Shown here in pieces: positions 35,928-44,695 of a DNA stretch of 64,000 bases. Every line of letters starts with the position of its first letter. Position 1 is the first letter of the stretch. The stretch is from Pseudomonas sp. B28(2017) (GTDB taxonomy: Bacteria > Pseudomonadota > Gammaproteobacteria > Pseudomonadales > Pseudomonadaceae): assembly GCF_002113025.1 (NCBI RefSeq), contig NZ_NEJH01000002.1, positions 186,001 to 250,000 on the forward strand, in the 5' to 3' direction. A program made the translations under genes and the position numbers. The notes under the pieces were generated by a model that worked only from the letters and a program-made list of their open reading frames with translations, had not been told where the DNA came from and ran no database searches.

Positions 35928-36062
35928 ATGCACAATTCAGAGTTGGGAATCATGATCATTTCAATGATCGGGTTGTTCGGCTTTGCTTCGTTTGCTTTTG
36001 AATACTTGAGCGCCCGACGCTCGAAAAAAAAAACAAGCCTCAGTGATATTTCCAAGCGGTAA
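35928..36062 (+). CDS. Putative 44-residue membrane peptide
   Basis: A short frame from ATG 35928 encodes a hydrophobic segment (about residues 6-25, IMIISMIGLFGFASFAF) flanked by acidic N- and strongly basic C-terminal ends (ARRSKKK). This is the layout of a single-pass small membrane protein with the C-terminus in the cytoplasm. Only a weak GAG precedes the start. I know no homologue, and the gene may be spurious, but the layout is not that of a shadow frame. Confidence 0.5.
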   Translation: MHNSELGIMIISMIGLFGFASFAFEYLSARRSKKKTSLSDISKR

Positions 36063-36103
36063 AAAAAGGACAGATGACGCACATCAACTTTCCCTTTTTT
36101 GCA

Positions 36104-36874
36104 TCAACGGGTCGCGACGATAAACAGTCGCGGAAACGGCAACAGCACCGATCCATCGGACAAGGCCGGATACGCCCGCTCGATAGCCGCCTGATATTGC
36201 TTCAGATACTGCGCCCGCTCCGCCTCGTCCAGCGGCTCAAGGAACGGCCGCAGACCGCTGCCCTTGAACCACTCCACCACGCCAGACGCACCGCCCGCGA
36301 GCGGATGATGGTAGGTGGTGCGCCACACATCGACGCGGGTGCAGCAGGCTTTGAGTATCGAGTAGTAACCGCTGGCACTGTCCATTTCCGTGCGCTGCCC
36401 GGCAGCACCTGCCAGTTTGCCCATCCATGGACCGTCCGCGGCCACTTCGCGCATCAAGCGGTGTGAAGGTTCATTGAGGTTGTCGGGCATCTGGATCGCC
36501 AGGCTGCCACCCGATGCCAGTTTATTCACCAGTGAAGGCAGCAACGCTGCGTGATCGGGCACCCACTGCAACACCGCGTTGGCGAAAATCACGTCGAACG
36601 GGCCGCTGTCGTTCCAGGTGTCGATATCGGCAACATCGAACTGCACATTCGGCAGGCGCTTGCGCGCAGCCTCGATCATGTCGGTCGAACTGTCCAGCCC
36701 GCGCACCGTGGCCTTGGCAAAACGCTCGACCAGCAACTCGGTGGAGTTACCGGGGCCACAACCGATATCGATGGCCGAACGCACGTCCCCGGCGGGGATG
36801 GCCGTCAGCAGGTCACGGGCGGGACGGGTGCGTTCATCTTCGAAAGCGACGTACTGCTTGGCGGACCAACTCAT
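36104..36874 (-). CDS. tam: Trans-aconitate 2-methyltransferase
   Basis: A 256-residue SAM-dependent methyltransferase, the size of Tam. The start MSWSAKQYVAFEDERTRPA and motif I DIGCGPGNSTELL (about residues 36-48) are as in E. coli Tam, which methylates trans-aconitate formed spontaneously from the citrate-cycle intermediate cis-aconitate. It is a monocistronic leftward gene. Confidence 0.93.
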   Translation of the reverse strand: MSWSAKQYVAFEDERTRPARDLLTAIPAGDVRSAIDIGCGPGNSTELLVERFAKATVRGLDSSTDMIEAARKRLPNVQFDVADIDTWNDSGPFDVIFANAVLQWVPDHAALLPSLVNKLASGGSLAIQMPDNLNEPSHRLMREVAADGPWMGKLAGAAGQRTEMDSASGYYSILKACCTRVDVWRTTYHHPLAGGASGVVEWFKGSGLRPFLEPLDEAERAQYLKQYQAAIERAYPALSDGSVLLPFPRLFIVATR

Positions 36875-37094
36875 TGTGTTCTCCTGTCGGTACGTTGTGC
36901 TCGGGTCGCTACGATACCGCGGCGAGCGCCGTTAAAGGTTTCAGAAATTCACCTTTTCGGTCACCTCGTATTTTCTTTCCCCCACCACTGCCTGAAAAAA
37001 CCAACGCCCAATCCCAAGCCGCATCTGGATCAGCACTGAACAGAAAAACGGCGCGTGACCGAAGTCCCGCGCCGTGTGTGTTCAAATCTTCCGC

Positions 37095-37598
37095 TCAACT
37101 TCTGGCCTGCAATGCCTTGGCCATTTGCAGATGATTTTGCAATTTTGGCAGGGTTTCTTTAGCGAATGCCTTGATTTGCGGCAGATCGGTGGTCTGCGCT
37201 TGCTGCTGCAGTTGATCGATGGCTTCCTGTGTGGTCTTCACCTGACTGGCTGTATAGGCCTCATCGAAGGTTGCCCCATCCATGATTTGTGGCATCAGGG
37301 CTTTGGCCTTTTCGACAATTTCTTCCCGTGGGGCCACCGGCAAATCCAGTTGCCTGGCGATTTTCGCCAGGTGCTGGTTCGCAGTGGTGCGGTCGTTGAT
37401 AACGATGATGGTGTAGTCCTTCACTTCCCGGGACTCGGATTTCTGGTGCGCCAGGCGACTCGCTTCAATATCGGCGATACCTTTTGCCGAGGCCTCGTCG
37501 ATGAATTCGGCGGGGGACTGGGCAAAAGCGCTGCTGGCTAACAGGCCCAGTAACGTGGCTAAACTGACATTGCATAATCGGGTGGCCATGCGGTTCAT
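37095..37598 (-). CDS. DUF4142 family periplasmic protein
   Basis: A 167-residue exported protein with a signal peptide (1-26, ending AFA) and a helical DUF4142 domain (about 28-160, FIDEASAKGIADIEASRLA and HLAKIARQL). DUF4142 proteins are ferritin-like in predicted fold and of unknown function, often stress related. GGAGG lies six bases before the ATG. The KGG-repeat gene lies 74 bases upstream on the same strand. Confidence 0.87.
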   Translation of the reverse strand: MNRMATRLCNVSLATLLGLLASSAFAQSPAEFIDEASAKGIADIEASRLAHQKSESREVKDYTIIVINDRTTANQHLAKIARQLDLPVAPREEIVEKAKALMPQIMDGATFDEAYTASQVKTTQEAIDQLQQQAQTTDLPQIKAFAKETLPKLQNHLQMAKALQARS

Positions 37599-37672
37599 GG
37601 TCGCGCCCTCCTTATTTCCAATTCAAACGGGAGCTTTCGCCCCCGTCTCTCAATCAAAACCACCAGCATCCT

Positions 37673-37831
37673 TTAGCGGGATTTCTGACCGCCCTTGCGG
37701 CCCATGTCGGGTTTCGCCGGGTCTTTATCGACGGTCGTGGTGGTGGTTTTCCCACCCTTGCGACCGGCTTCAGAGGCCTTCGTTCGGTCGTTGGCGAAGT
37801 TTCCCGAGTTCGAGTTTCTTGAGTTGGGCAT
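37673..37831 (-). CDS. KGG-repeat small stress-type protein
   Basis: A 52-residue hydrophilic peptide, too short for routine calling, with AGRKGGK at about 22-28 and MGRKGGQ at 43-49 separated by a TTTTT stretch. Two G-x-KGG motifs define the KGG/con-10-like family (YciG type), found in general stress regulons. AGAGGAAGAG lies just before the ATG. It precedes the DUF4142 gene on the same strand, and no promoter was recognised with certainty. Confidence 0.85.
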   Translation of the reverse strand: MPNSRNSNSGNFANDRTKASEAGRKGGKTTTTTVDKDPAKPDMGRKGGQKSR

Positions 37832-37948
37832 GATTCTCTTCCTCTTGATGATGATCGCGGCGAACCGTAGCCCGCATAGAATCTGAATTTGCGCGTCGCA
37901 AAAGGTTTAGAAAATTGCGTGGATACCACGACGAACGGTGCCCGGCTG

Positions 37949-39295
37949 TCAGACCATTCGCAGGTGATGCTCGCGCTTGGCGCAATACATCGCCTCGTCG
38001 GCATGCCGGAACAACTGCTTTTCTTCGGTGCCGTGATCGGGGTATCGGGCGACGCCGATACTCGGCTGGATGCTCAGGTTATGCCCATCCAGGCGCAGGG
38101 GCTGGGCCAGGACCTGACGGATTTTTGCGACCACGATATCAGTGTCTTCCGAGGCGTGAATGCTGTGCAGCAGCACCACGAACTCATCGCCGCCAATGCG
38201 GGCCACGGTGTCGGTTTCCCGCACGCAGCCCTTGAGCCGGTTGGCCACCGCCTGCAGCAGCATGTCGCCAACCGCGTGGCCATGGGTGTCATTGACTTGC
38301 TTGAAGCGGTCGAGGTCGACGTACAACAGCGCCATGTACCCGCCGTCCTCACGTGCCAATCGCAGTGACGCCTTGAGCCGGTCGCGCAGCAGCTCACGGT
38401 TGGGTAACTGGGTCAGTTGGTCGTACTGGGCCATGTGTTGCAGGCGGGCGTGCAATTGCTTGCGCTCGATGGCGGTCGCGACCTGGGCGCAGACGTATTG
38501 CAGCAGCTCCATGTCTTGCTCAGTGTAGCGTTCGCCGCCCGGAATGCTTTTGACGATCAACGCGCCGATGGTGCCGTTTTGCGAGTTCAGCGGCACACCC
38601 AGCCAACACGGTGCGTTCTGCCCGGTTTCCAGCACTTCGAAGCCGGCAGGCGGTGCGCTCTGGTCTGGAGTCAGCAGGATCGGCTGCCCCGTGCGGATCA
38701 CTTCGGTGCACAGGCGCCCGGTCATGGTTCCGGGTTGTTCGGGCTGTGGTTCGTGGTCATCGATGTGATAAGGGAAATTCAGTTGCGCACAGTGCTCGTC
38801 GTACAGCGCCACGGAAAAATTCAGTGCCGGCAGCCATTCGCCAATGATCAAGTGGATGCGTTTGAACAACGCCAGCAGATCCTCTGCCGCATGGGCCGCC
38901 TCGGAAATCGCATACAACGCGGCCTGCCGGGATTCGGCCTGCTTGCGTTCGGTGATGTCGCGAGCCACCGCGATGCGCAACTGGTCGACCTCGGACCAAC
39001 GTGCCGACCAGAGGATGTGCACCACGCGGCCATCCTTGCGCAGGTAGCGGTTTTCGAAGTTGAGCTTGGGTTCGCCGCCCATGATTTCCCGGGCGGCGTC
39101 GAGGGTGCGCTGGCGATCGGCCGGGTGCACCATGTCGATCATCGGCTGGCCGATCATTTCATCGGCGCTGTAGCCGAATATACGCTCGCACGCCGCACTG
39201 ACAAAGACGAAGCGGCCCTGTTTATCCACCGCACAGACGGCGTCCAGCAACAGATCGATGTAACTCGCCAGCGGCGCGGAATTTCGGTTTTCCAT
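37949..39295 (-). CDS. PAS-GAF-GGDEF diguanylate cyclase
   Basis: A 448-residue signalling protein: PAS domain (about 5-125), GAF domain (about 140-275) and GGDEF domain (about 290-448). The active-site motif ARIGGDEFVVLL is intact and an RETD inhibitory site lies before it, so it should make cyclic-di-GMP and be product inhibited. No membrane helix is evident, so it is probably a cytoplasmic sensor. I chose ATG 39295; an upstream TTG is possible. Confidence 0.93.
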   Translation of the reverse strand: MENRNSAPLASYIDLLLDAVCAVDKQGRFVFVSAACERIFGYSADEMIGQPMIDMVHPADRQRTLDAAREIMGGEPKLNFENRYLRKDGRVVHILWSARWSEVDQLRIAVARDITERKQAESRQAALYAISEAAHAAEDLLALFKRIHLIIGEWLPALNFSVALYDEHCAQLNFPYHIDDHEPQPEQPGTMTGRLCTEVIRTGQPILLTPDQSAPPAGFEVLETGQNAPCWLGVPLNSQNGTIGALIVKSIPGGERYTEQDMELLQYVCAQVATAIERKQLHARLQHMAQYDQLTQLPNRELLRDRLKASLRLAREDGGYMALLYVDLDRFKQVNDTHGHAVGDMLLQAVANRLKGCVRETDTVARIGGDEFVVLLHSIHASEDTDIVVAKIRQVLAQPLRLDGHNLSIQPSIGVARYPDHGTEEKQLFRHADEAMYCAKREHHLRMV

Positions 39296-39374
39296 GGTTC
39301 GGCGTGGGTGCCCCGATAATGCAGCGCTCTTCAATCATCCCTGCCCCGTCAGCCTTGCATCCCTGTGATTATAT

Positions 39375-40013
39375 TCAAGCCTTGTCCGGCATCAGCCCCG
39401 GCAACGCATGGACCAGCGCATTGATGGCGAAACCGATGAACATTACCCCGCACAACCGGGTGATTGCCAGTTCATGACGCTGGTACAAGGTACGCACCCG
39501 CCGTGCACCGACGATGCCGATGAGAATAGCGTAGGCGAGCAACCCGCCGACGAAGCTCAGGCCGATCAGTGTCGGCAGCATTGACCAGCTGAGCAGTTCC
39601 GCGCGGCTCGACAACAGCGCCGTGAACGTCGCCACCGCCACCGGATAGGCCTTGGGATTGGTCAGGCCAAACAGGATGCCGTGCCAGAACGGCTGCCGCG
39701 CCGGGCCCTGCGGCGCATCACCGCTGCTGCGCCGCGCATGCACCGCACGCCAGCCGAGCCAGAACAGGTACAGGCCGCTGAGCACACCGAGCACGTCGAA
39801 CGCTGTGCTGCCAATCTCCCGCGCACCGACAATCGCGATCAGCGCCGTGCTGCACCAGACCACATCGCCGAGCAAATGCCCGCACAGAAACCCCGCCCCG
39901 GCCCGTCGCCCATGGGCGGCGCCAATACCGAACACCGCCAGCACTCCCGGCCCCGGGGTGATGCCGTAGATAAAACCCGAGGCAAGCACGGCCATTAGCA
40001 ACGATGGGGTCAT
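39375..40013 (-). CDS. LysE family translocator
   Basis: A 212-residue inner-membrane protein with about six helices and the LysE/RhtB signature GITPGPGVLAVFG near residues 18-30. Members export amino acids or homoserine lactones; the substrate is unknown. The gene stands alone, divergent from the toxin-antitoxin pair. Confidence 0.9.
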   Translation of the reverse strand: MTPSLLMAVLASGFIYGITPGPGVLAVFGIGAAHGRRAGAGFLCGHLLGDVVWCSTALIAIVGAREIGSTAFDVLGVLSGLYLFWLGWRAVHARRSSGDAPQGPARQPFWHGILFGLTNPKAYPVAVATFTALLSSRAELLSWSMLPTLIGLSFVGGLLAYAILIGIVGARRVRTLYQRHELAITRLCGVMFIGFAINALVHALPGLMPDKA

Positions 40014-40126
40014 TGAGAGTCCTTTTGAACGGTTTGGTGAATGGTGGCCAGTCTATATCAGGTCATTGCCTGTCGACTGAAACATCTCGACAGACGAACG
40101 GGCTGGTTCCGCCCCACTGATGACGG

Positions 40127-40155
40127 TGTAGTATGTTGTATTACAAACCACTACA
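40127..40155. promoter_or_regulatory. Palindromic operator of the toxin-antitoxin pair
   Basis: A 29-base imperfect palindrome is centred on 40141: outer arms TGTAGT/ACTACA and a perfect core TTGTA-T-TACAA, with 11 of 14 positions paired. It ends 11 bases before the antitoxin ATG, where autoregulatory binding by the antitoxin or complex is usual. Confidence 0.75.
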
Positions 40156-40166
40156 TCGAGACCAAC

Positions 40167-40406
40167 ATGTCAGTCATGTCCCTGCGCGTACCAGACGAAA
40201 TCGCTGATACCCTCGCGAGTCTTGCTAAAGCAACGGGCCGCAGCAAATCATTTCTGGCCGTGGATGCGCTGCGTGAATACCTGGCCCGTGAAGCGTGGCA
40301 AATCGAGGAAATTCAGAAATCCTTGAAGGAAGCCGATGAAGGTGACTTCGCGACACAAGAAGAAGTGAACGCAGTTGCTGACAAGTGGGCGGCGAATGCG
40401 CGTTGA
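40167..40406 (+). CDS. Ribbon-helix-helix antitoxin (CopG/RelB-like)
   Basis: A 79-residue protein beginning MSVMSLRVPDEIADTLASLA, an N-terminal ribbon-helix-helix DNA-binding domain (about 4-48), with an acidic C-terminal toxin-binding part (EEIQKSLKEADEGDFATQEE). It overlaps the toxin by 11 bases. It should neutralise the toxin and repress the pair through the palindrome just upstream. Confidence 0.9.
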   Translation: MSVMSLRVPDEIADTLASLAKATGRSKSFLAVDALREYLAREAWQIEEIQKSLKEADEGDFATQEEVNAVADKWAANAR

Positions 40407-40680
40407 GTGGTTGCGTACGGCGTTAAAGAATCTGGATGACGAAGCCGCGTACATCGCCATCGAGAATCCAGAAGCTGCAGCAGATTTTGTCCAGGCAATT
40501 CTCGCCAGTGTCGATCACCTTGCCCGATTTCCATCGACGGGTCGTGAGGGGCGCTTAGCCGGTACCCGGGAATGGGTCATGCCTGACCGCCCCTATTTGA
40601 TTCCCTACCGGGTTCGCCAAGGTCGGCTTCAGGTGCTACGATTTTTTCATACGCGTCGCCTGCCACCTTCCAATTGGTAA
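40396..40680 (+). CDS. RelE/ParE family toxin
   Basis: A 94-residue basic protein of the ParE/RelE fold (MRVEWLRTALKNLDDEAAYI, HLARFPSTGREGRL, LIPYRVRQGRLQVLRFFHTRR in parts). Whether it hits gyrase (ParE type) or ribosome-bound mRNA (RelE type) is not decided by sequence; the segment resembles ParE slightly more. It overlaps the antitoxin gene by 11 bases. Confidence 0.9.
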   Translation: MRVEWLRTALKNLDDEAAYIAIENPEAAADFVQAILASVDHLARFPSTGREGRLAGTREWVMPDRPYLIPYRVRQGRLQVLRFFHTRRLPPSNW

Positions 40681-40699
40681 AGGCCATTTGGAAAAGCCT

Positions 40700-41608
40700 C
40701 TAGCGTTCGATCCCCTCCCCAATCCTCCGATTCAACCAGTTCAACGCCTGATCCCCGCCTCGCCGCTTGTGCCAGACCAGTACGAAGGTGAACGACGGGA
40801 TGTGAAACGGCGGCGGCACGACAATCAGTGATTGCTCATCGATATCGCGCAAGCCTCGGGACGCGACGGTGAGGATCAGGTCGGTGCCGCTGATGAGTTC
40901 CGGGGCCACACTCCAGTGCGGCAGGCTGATGGCGACGCGGCGGCGCTCACGCAATGCGGTCAGGGCCCGTTCAATTTCCGGGGTGCCACTGCCGCGCATC
41001 TCCAGCAGCACATGAGGCCGTGCCAGGTAGCTGGGCAGGTCGAGCACACCGTCGGCGGGCAAGCTTTTGCGGTCTACCAGGCAGGCGTAGTGCTCTTCGA
41101 ACAGCGGGGTGCTGCGCAAATCATTGGGCATTTCCGGGAACACACCGACCGCGACATCAATGTCACCGTTGAGCACCCCGTCGAGCATGCTTTCGCGGCT
41201 GCCATGGCTGATTTGCAGGTCAATGCCCGGCGCTTCGTGGCGCAATGTACGGATCAGTCCTGGCAGGACAATAGCGGCGCCATAGTCGGACATCGCCAGG
41301 CGCAAGGTACGCTGGGTGGTCGCGGGATCGAAGGCACTGGGCGCCAGCAGCGCTTGCACCTGGGCCAGGGCTTCGGCCAGCGGCGCCACCAGTTCCAGCG
41401 CTCGCGGAGTCGCTACAAGGCCAGCCCCGGCGCGCACCAGCAGCGGATCGCCGAGCAGGTCGCGCAACCGCGCCAGCGCATGACTGACCGCTGGCTGGCT
41501 CAGGTGCAGACGCTCGGCCGCCCGGGTCACGTGTTGCTCGCTGAGCAAAGCGTCGAGGATCACCAGCAAATTGAGGTCGATACGTCGAAGATCATTCATT
41601 TGCTGCAT
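40700..41608 (-). CDS. LysR family transcriptional regulator
   Basis: A 302-residue LysR regulator with an N-terminal helix-turn-helix (LHLSQPAVSHALARLRDLL, about residues 34-52) and an effector domain (about 95-295). It is divergent from the DUF606 transporter with a 77-base gap, the usual arrangement for a LysR gene and its target. Met4 could be the true start. Confidence 0.92.
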   Translation of the reverse strand: MQQMNDLRRIDLNLLVILDALLSEQHVTRAAERLHLSQPAVSHALARLRDLLGDPLLVRAGAGLVATPRALELVAPLAEALAQVQALLAPSAFDPATTQRTLRLAMSDYGAAIVLPGLIRTLRHEAPGIDLQISHGSRESMLDGVLNGDIDVAVGVFPEMPNDLRSTPLFEEHYACLVDRKSLPADGVLDLPSYLARPHVLLEMRGSGTPEIERALTALRERRRVAISLPHWSVAPELISGTDLILTVASRGLRDIDEQSLIVVPPPFHIPSFTFVLVWHKRRGGDQALNWLNRRIGEGIER

Positions 41609-41685
41609 GTTCTGGATAACAAAACGGAATTTAAATCTGCGCGACGAATACTCTAGAGTCCAGCAAAACCTGTTGGAGATCGATC

Positions 41686-42174
41686 ATGAGTACGTTGCAT
41701 TGGGCGGGTTGGTTGCTGCTGGCCGCCTTCGCCGGGGCTGTGGTGCCGTTTCAGAGCGCAATCAACGTCAACCTTGGACGCGGCTTGGGTCATCCGTTGT
41801 GGGCGACGCTCGCCTCGTTGCTGGTGAGCGTTGTGGTGCTGTTGCCGATCATCGTTGCGATGCGTTTACCGTTGCCGTCTCTGGCATTCATCAGCAAGGC
41901 GCCGCTCTGGATGTGGGCAGGTGGTGCTTTTGGGGTGTTCTTTATTTCGCTGGCATTGGTGCTGCTGCCCAAACTCGGTGCCGCGGGGTTCATGGCATTG
42001 GCGCTGGCGGGGCAAGTGGTGGCGTCGTTGTTGCTGGATCACTTCGGCTGGTTTGGGTTGGTGGAGCGGCAGCTCACCTTGCCCAAGGTATTTGGGGTGG
42101 TGCTGTTGATGGCCGGGGTGGTGTTGATTCAGTTTAGTGGCGCTGCGGAAAAAGCGATGGCAGCGACTTCTTGA
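41686..42174 (+). CDS. DUF606 (YdcZ-like) DMT family transporter
   Basis: A 162-residue protein with five predicted helices, half the length of EamA carriers, matching the YdcZ/DUF606 family that may work as a dimer. It is divergent from and probably controlled by the LysR gene at 40700. The substrate is unknown. An inverted extragenic repeat follows its stop. Confidence 0.87.
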   Translation: MSTLHWAGWLLLAAFAGAVVPFQSAINVNLGRGLGHPLWATLASLLVSVVVLLPIIVAMRLPLPSLAFISKAPLWMWAGGAFGVFFISLALVLLPKLGAAGFMALALAGQVVASLLLDHFGWFGLVERQLTLPKVFGVVLLMAGVVLIQFSGAAEKAMAATS

Positions 42175-42179
42175 AAATC

Positions 42180-42254
42180 AAAAGATCGCAGCCTCCGGCA
42201 GCTCCTACGGGGATGCGTGGTCCGAGCAGGAGTTGCCGAAGGCTGCGATCTTTT
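42180..42254. repeat. Inverted repeat pair AAAAGATCGCAGCCT
   Basis: Two arms of about 29 bases, AAAAGATCGCAGCCT..GGCAGCTCC and its complement, flank a short spacer. It is a frequent Pseudomonas extragenic repeat of a family different from the GCTCGCTCCCAC REPs. The right arm reaches the MFS stop codon, so it may also end transcription. Confidence 0.8.
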
Positions 42255-43584
42255 AAAACTTGTCGAGTGTCCGCAACTTCTGCGGCAACCCCCACAGCAA
42301 CAGCGCCACGGCGATCAGCGCGCAGACACCAATGACATACAGCGCCGGCGTGGTACTGCCGGTCAGGTCTTTGATCCGGCCAACCATCACCGGGCTGACG
42401 ATGCCGCCGAACTGGCCCAGGGTGTTGATCACTGCGATCCCGCCGGCAGCCCCCGCACCAGCTCCGGCCAGCAGTTTCGGCGGCAGGGTCCAGAAGCTCG
42501 GGATGGAGGCGATGATCCCGGCACCGAGCAGGCCCAATGCGACAATCAGGAAGGTCGTGTGGCTGGCAAAGATCCCCGCACAGAAGAACCCGACCGCACC
42601 GACCGCCACCAGACCGGCGACATACTTGCGCCGCTCGCCAGAAGCATCGGACAGGCGTCCGATCACCACCATGCTGATGGCGCCACAGATGTACGGGATG
42701 GCCGTCAGCAAGCCGATCATCACCGGACTTTCGGTGCCGGCGCTGCGGATCAGTTGCGGCGCCCAGAAATTCAAGCCGTAGGACGCCACCTGAATCAGGA
42801 AATAGATCAACCCCAATGTCAGGAAACCCGGGATCCGCAGGGCGGCGAGCAGCGAACCGCCGCTCTTGTGCGGCTCATGCTGAGCGATACGGCTGGCCAG
42901 CAGGGTCTTCTCCGAAGGCGTCAGCCAATGGGCGTCTTCGATGCGATCCTTGAGCAGGGTCAACACCAGCAGACCGAGGCCGATACACGGCACGCCACCG
43001 AGCAGGAACAGCCAGTGCCAGCCACGCATTTGCAACACACCGTCGAGGTGTTGCAGCACCAGGCCGGAGAACGGCGCGCCCACCAGGCCGGCGAATGCCG
43101 ACGACAGGAACAGCATCGAGGTGATGCGCCCGCGATAGTGCTGCGGAAACCACAGGGTCAGGTAATACAGCACGCCCGGGGCGAAACCCGCCTCCATCGC
43201 GCCAATCACGAAGCGCAGCACGTAGAACTGCCATTCGCTGTTGACGAACACCATGGCTGCCGTGGCCAGCCCCCAGGACATCATGATCCGGGCGATCCAG
43301 CGCCGGGCGCCGACCTTGTACAGCATCATGTTGCTCGGCACTTCGAAGATTACATAGCCAACCACGAACAAACCGGCGCCGAGGCCGTACGCGGTGTCGC
43401 TCAGGCTCAGGTCGGCCTGCAGCTGGAACTTGGCGAAGCTGATGTTGATGCGGTCGAAAAAGGCGAACAGGTAGCAGACCATGATCAGCGGCATCAGACG
43501 CCAGGCGACTTTGCTGACCAGCGCTTTTTCGGTGTCGTGGCTAACGGACGGGCTCACGCCCGCCTCCAGTGCATTGAGGCTCAT
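42253..43584 (-). CDS. MFS transporter, anion:cation symporter type
   Basis: A 443-residue major facilitator with twelve predicted helices. The start region FDRINISFAKFQL after the first helix and the RWIARIM element resemble the ACS family that imports organic acids such as phthalate, tartrate and 4-hydroxyphenylacetate. It lies downstream of the lyase and CoA-transferase genes on the same strand, behind a REPIN, and could take up the acid they process. Confidence 0.9.
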   Translation of the reverse strand: MSLNALEAGVSPSVSHDTEKALVSKVAWRLMPLIMVCYLFAFFDRINISFAKFQLQADLSLSDTAYGLGAGLFVVGYVIFEVPSNMMLYKVGARRWIARIMMSWGLATAAMVFVNSEWQFYVLRFVIGAMEAGFAPGVLYYLTLWFPQHYRGRITSMLFLSSAFAGLVGAPFSGLVLQHLDGVLQMRGWHWLFLLGGVPCIGLGLLVLTLLKDRIEDAHWLTPSEKTLLASRIAQHEPHKSGGSLLAALRIPGFLTLGLIYFLIQVASYGLNFWAPQLIRSAGTESPVMIGLLTAIPYICGAISMVVIGRLSDASGERRKYVAGLVAVGAVGFFCAGIFASHTTFLIVALGLLGAGIIASIPSFWTLPPKLLAGAGAGAAGGIAVINTLGQFGGIVSPVMVGRIKDLTGSTTPALYVIGVCALIAVALLLWGLPQKLRTLDKF

Positions 43585-43653
43585 TGCGGTTCTCCAGGCG
43601 GACTTCCCGTGGGTGTCCGATTGTTTTTGTTGTCTGGTAAATGTTCGATTTCA

Positions 43654-43755
43654 CTGTAGGAGCGAGCTCGCTCGCGATGAACCTGAGATCGCCGCGGGGT
43701 ATCTGGCATCCAGAGTTATCGTTGACGTCCATCGCGAGCATGCTCGCTCCTACAG
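43654..43755. repeat. REPIN
   Basis: CTGTAGGAGCGAGCTCGCTCGCGATG and its near-exact complement lie about 50 bases apart in the gap between the lyase and MFS genes. It is the REP family seen at 10.2, 49.3 and 58.0 kb, in the CTGTAGGAGC variant. Confidence 0.92.
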
Positions 43756-43768
43756 GGGGGCAGTCTGC

Positions 43769-44695
43769 TCAGGAGGGCACGGGGTGCAGGTCGCAATTAC
43801 GCCCTGCCTTGGCCAGTTGACCGGGCACTTCATGGCCGAGCAGCGCCGGCAGTCCTCGGGACAGTTTCAGTAACAGCGGCAAATCGATACCGGTGTGAAT
43901 GCCGACTTCATCGCACAGGTTCACCAGATCCTCGGTGCAGATGTTTCCCGATGCCCCCGGTGCGAACGGGCAGCCGCCGAGGCCGCCGAGGGCCGCGTCG
44001 AAGCGCCGGGCACCGGCCTCGTAAGCGGCCAGCACGTTGCACAGGCCAAGGCCGCGGGTGTTGTGAAAATGCAGAGTCAGGTCTGATGGGGAGACCCTTT
44101 GCAGCACCCGGCGCACCAGCCGGTCGACCTGACGCGGGTTGGCCATGCCCGTGGTATCGGCCAAGGTAATGCCCTGGATGCCGAGTTCCTGATAGGCCTC
44201 GACGATTTGCAGTACGCGGTCCTCATCGATCTTGCCTTCGAAGGGGCAGCCGAAGGTGGTGGCGATGCTGGCGTTGAGTCGCACAGGGCTGTCGCCAACG
44301 AAGTGCACAATCTCACCGAACGCCGCCAATGAATCTTCGCAACGCATGCGCATGTTCGCCAGGTTGTGGGTCTGGCTGGCGGACATCACCAGGTTCAGCT
44401 CATCGGCCCTACACGCCAGAGCCCGTTGCGCGCCCCTGAGGTTGGGGATCAGCGCGACGTAGATCACCTCCGGTTGCCGGGTGATGCCCTTGAACACCAA
44501 CTCGCCATCGCGCAGTGCCGGAATGGCTTTGGGCGACACGAACGAACCGGCTTCGATACGGCTGAATCCGGCCTGCGACAGCTGGTCGATCAAGGCAATC
44601 TTGTCGTGGGTTTCAACCCAGGTCGGCTCGATTTGCAAACCGTCGCGCGGGGACACTTCCTGCACGATCAGGTGGTCGGAATAATCAGTGATCAT
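43769..44695 (-). CDS. Hydroxymethylglutaryl-CoA lyase family protein
   Basis: A 308-residue HMGL-like TIM-barrel lyase. The metal/catalytic motif SPRDGLQ is at about 15-21, the metal ligands HFHN at 209-212, and the active-site loop GGLGGCPFAPGASGN carries Cys242. HMG-CoA lyase makes acetyl-CoA and acetoacetate; related enzymes cleave citramalyl-CoA. Its ATG overlaps the CoA-transferase stop by four bases (ATGA), so the two are translated together and probably act in sequence. Confidence 0.93.
   Translation of the reverse strand: MITDYSDHLIVQEVSPRDGLQIEPTWVETHDKIALIDQLSQAGFSRIEAGSFVSPKAIPALRDGELVFKGITRQPEVIYVALIPNLRGAQRALACRADELNLVMSASQTHNLANMRMRCEDSLAAFGEIVHFVGDSPVRLNASIATTFGCPFEGKIDEDRVLQIVEAYQELGIQGITLADTTGMANPRQVDRLVRRVLQRVSPSDLTLHFHNTRGLGLCNVLAAYEAGARRFDAALGGLGGCPFAPGASGNICTEDLVNLCDEVGIHTGIDLPLLLKLSRGLPALLGHEVPGQLAKAGRNCDLHPVPS

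Noticed and set aside
35478..36062. An integrated element at tRNA-Gly
   Set aside because: There is no integrase, no repeat of the tRNA 3' end and no phage or plasmid gene. Only base composition hints at it.
42217..43659. Long + strand frame opposite the MFS transporter
   Set aside because: The minus strand encodes an intact twelve-helix carrier. The + strand product is rich in Gln, His and Asp with no membrane or catalytic pattern, typical of a shadow.
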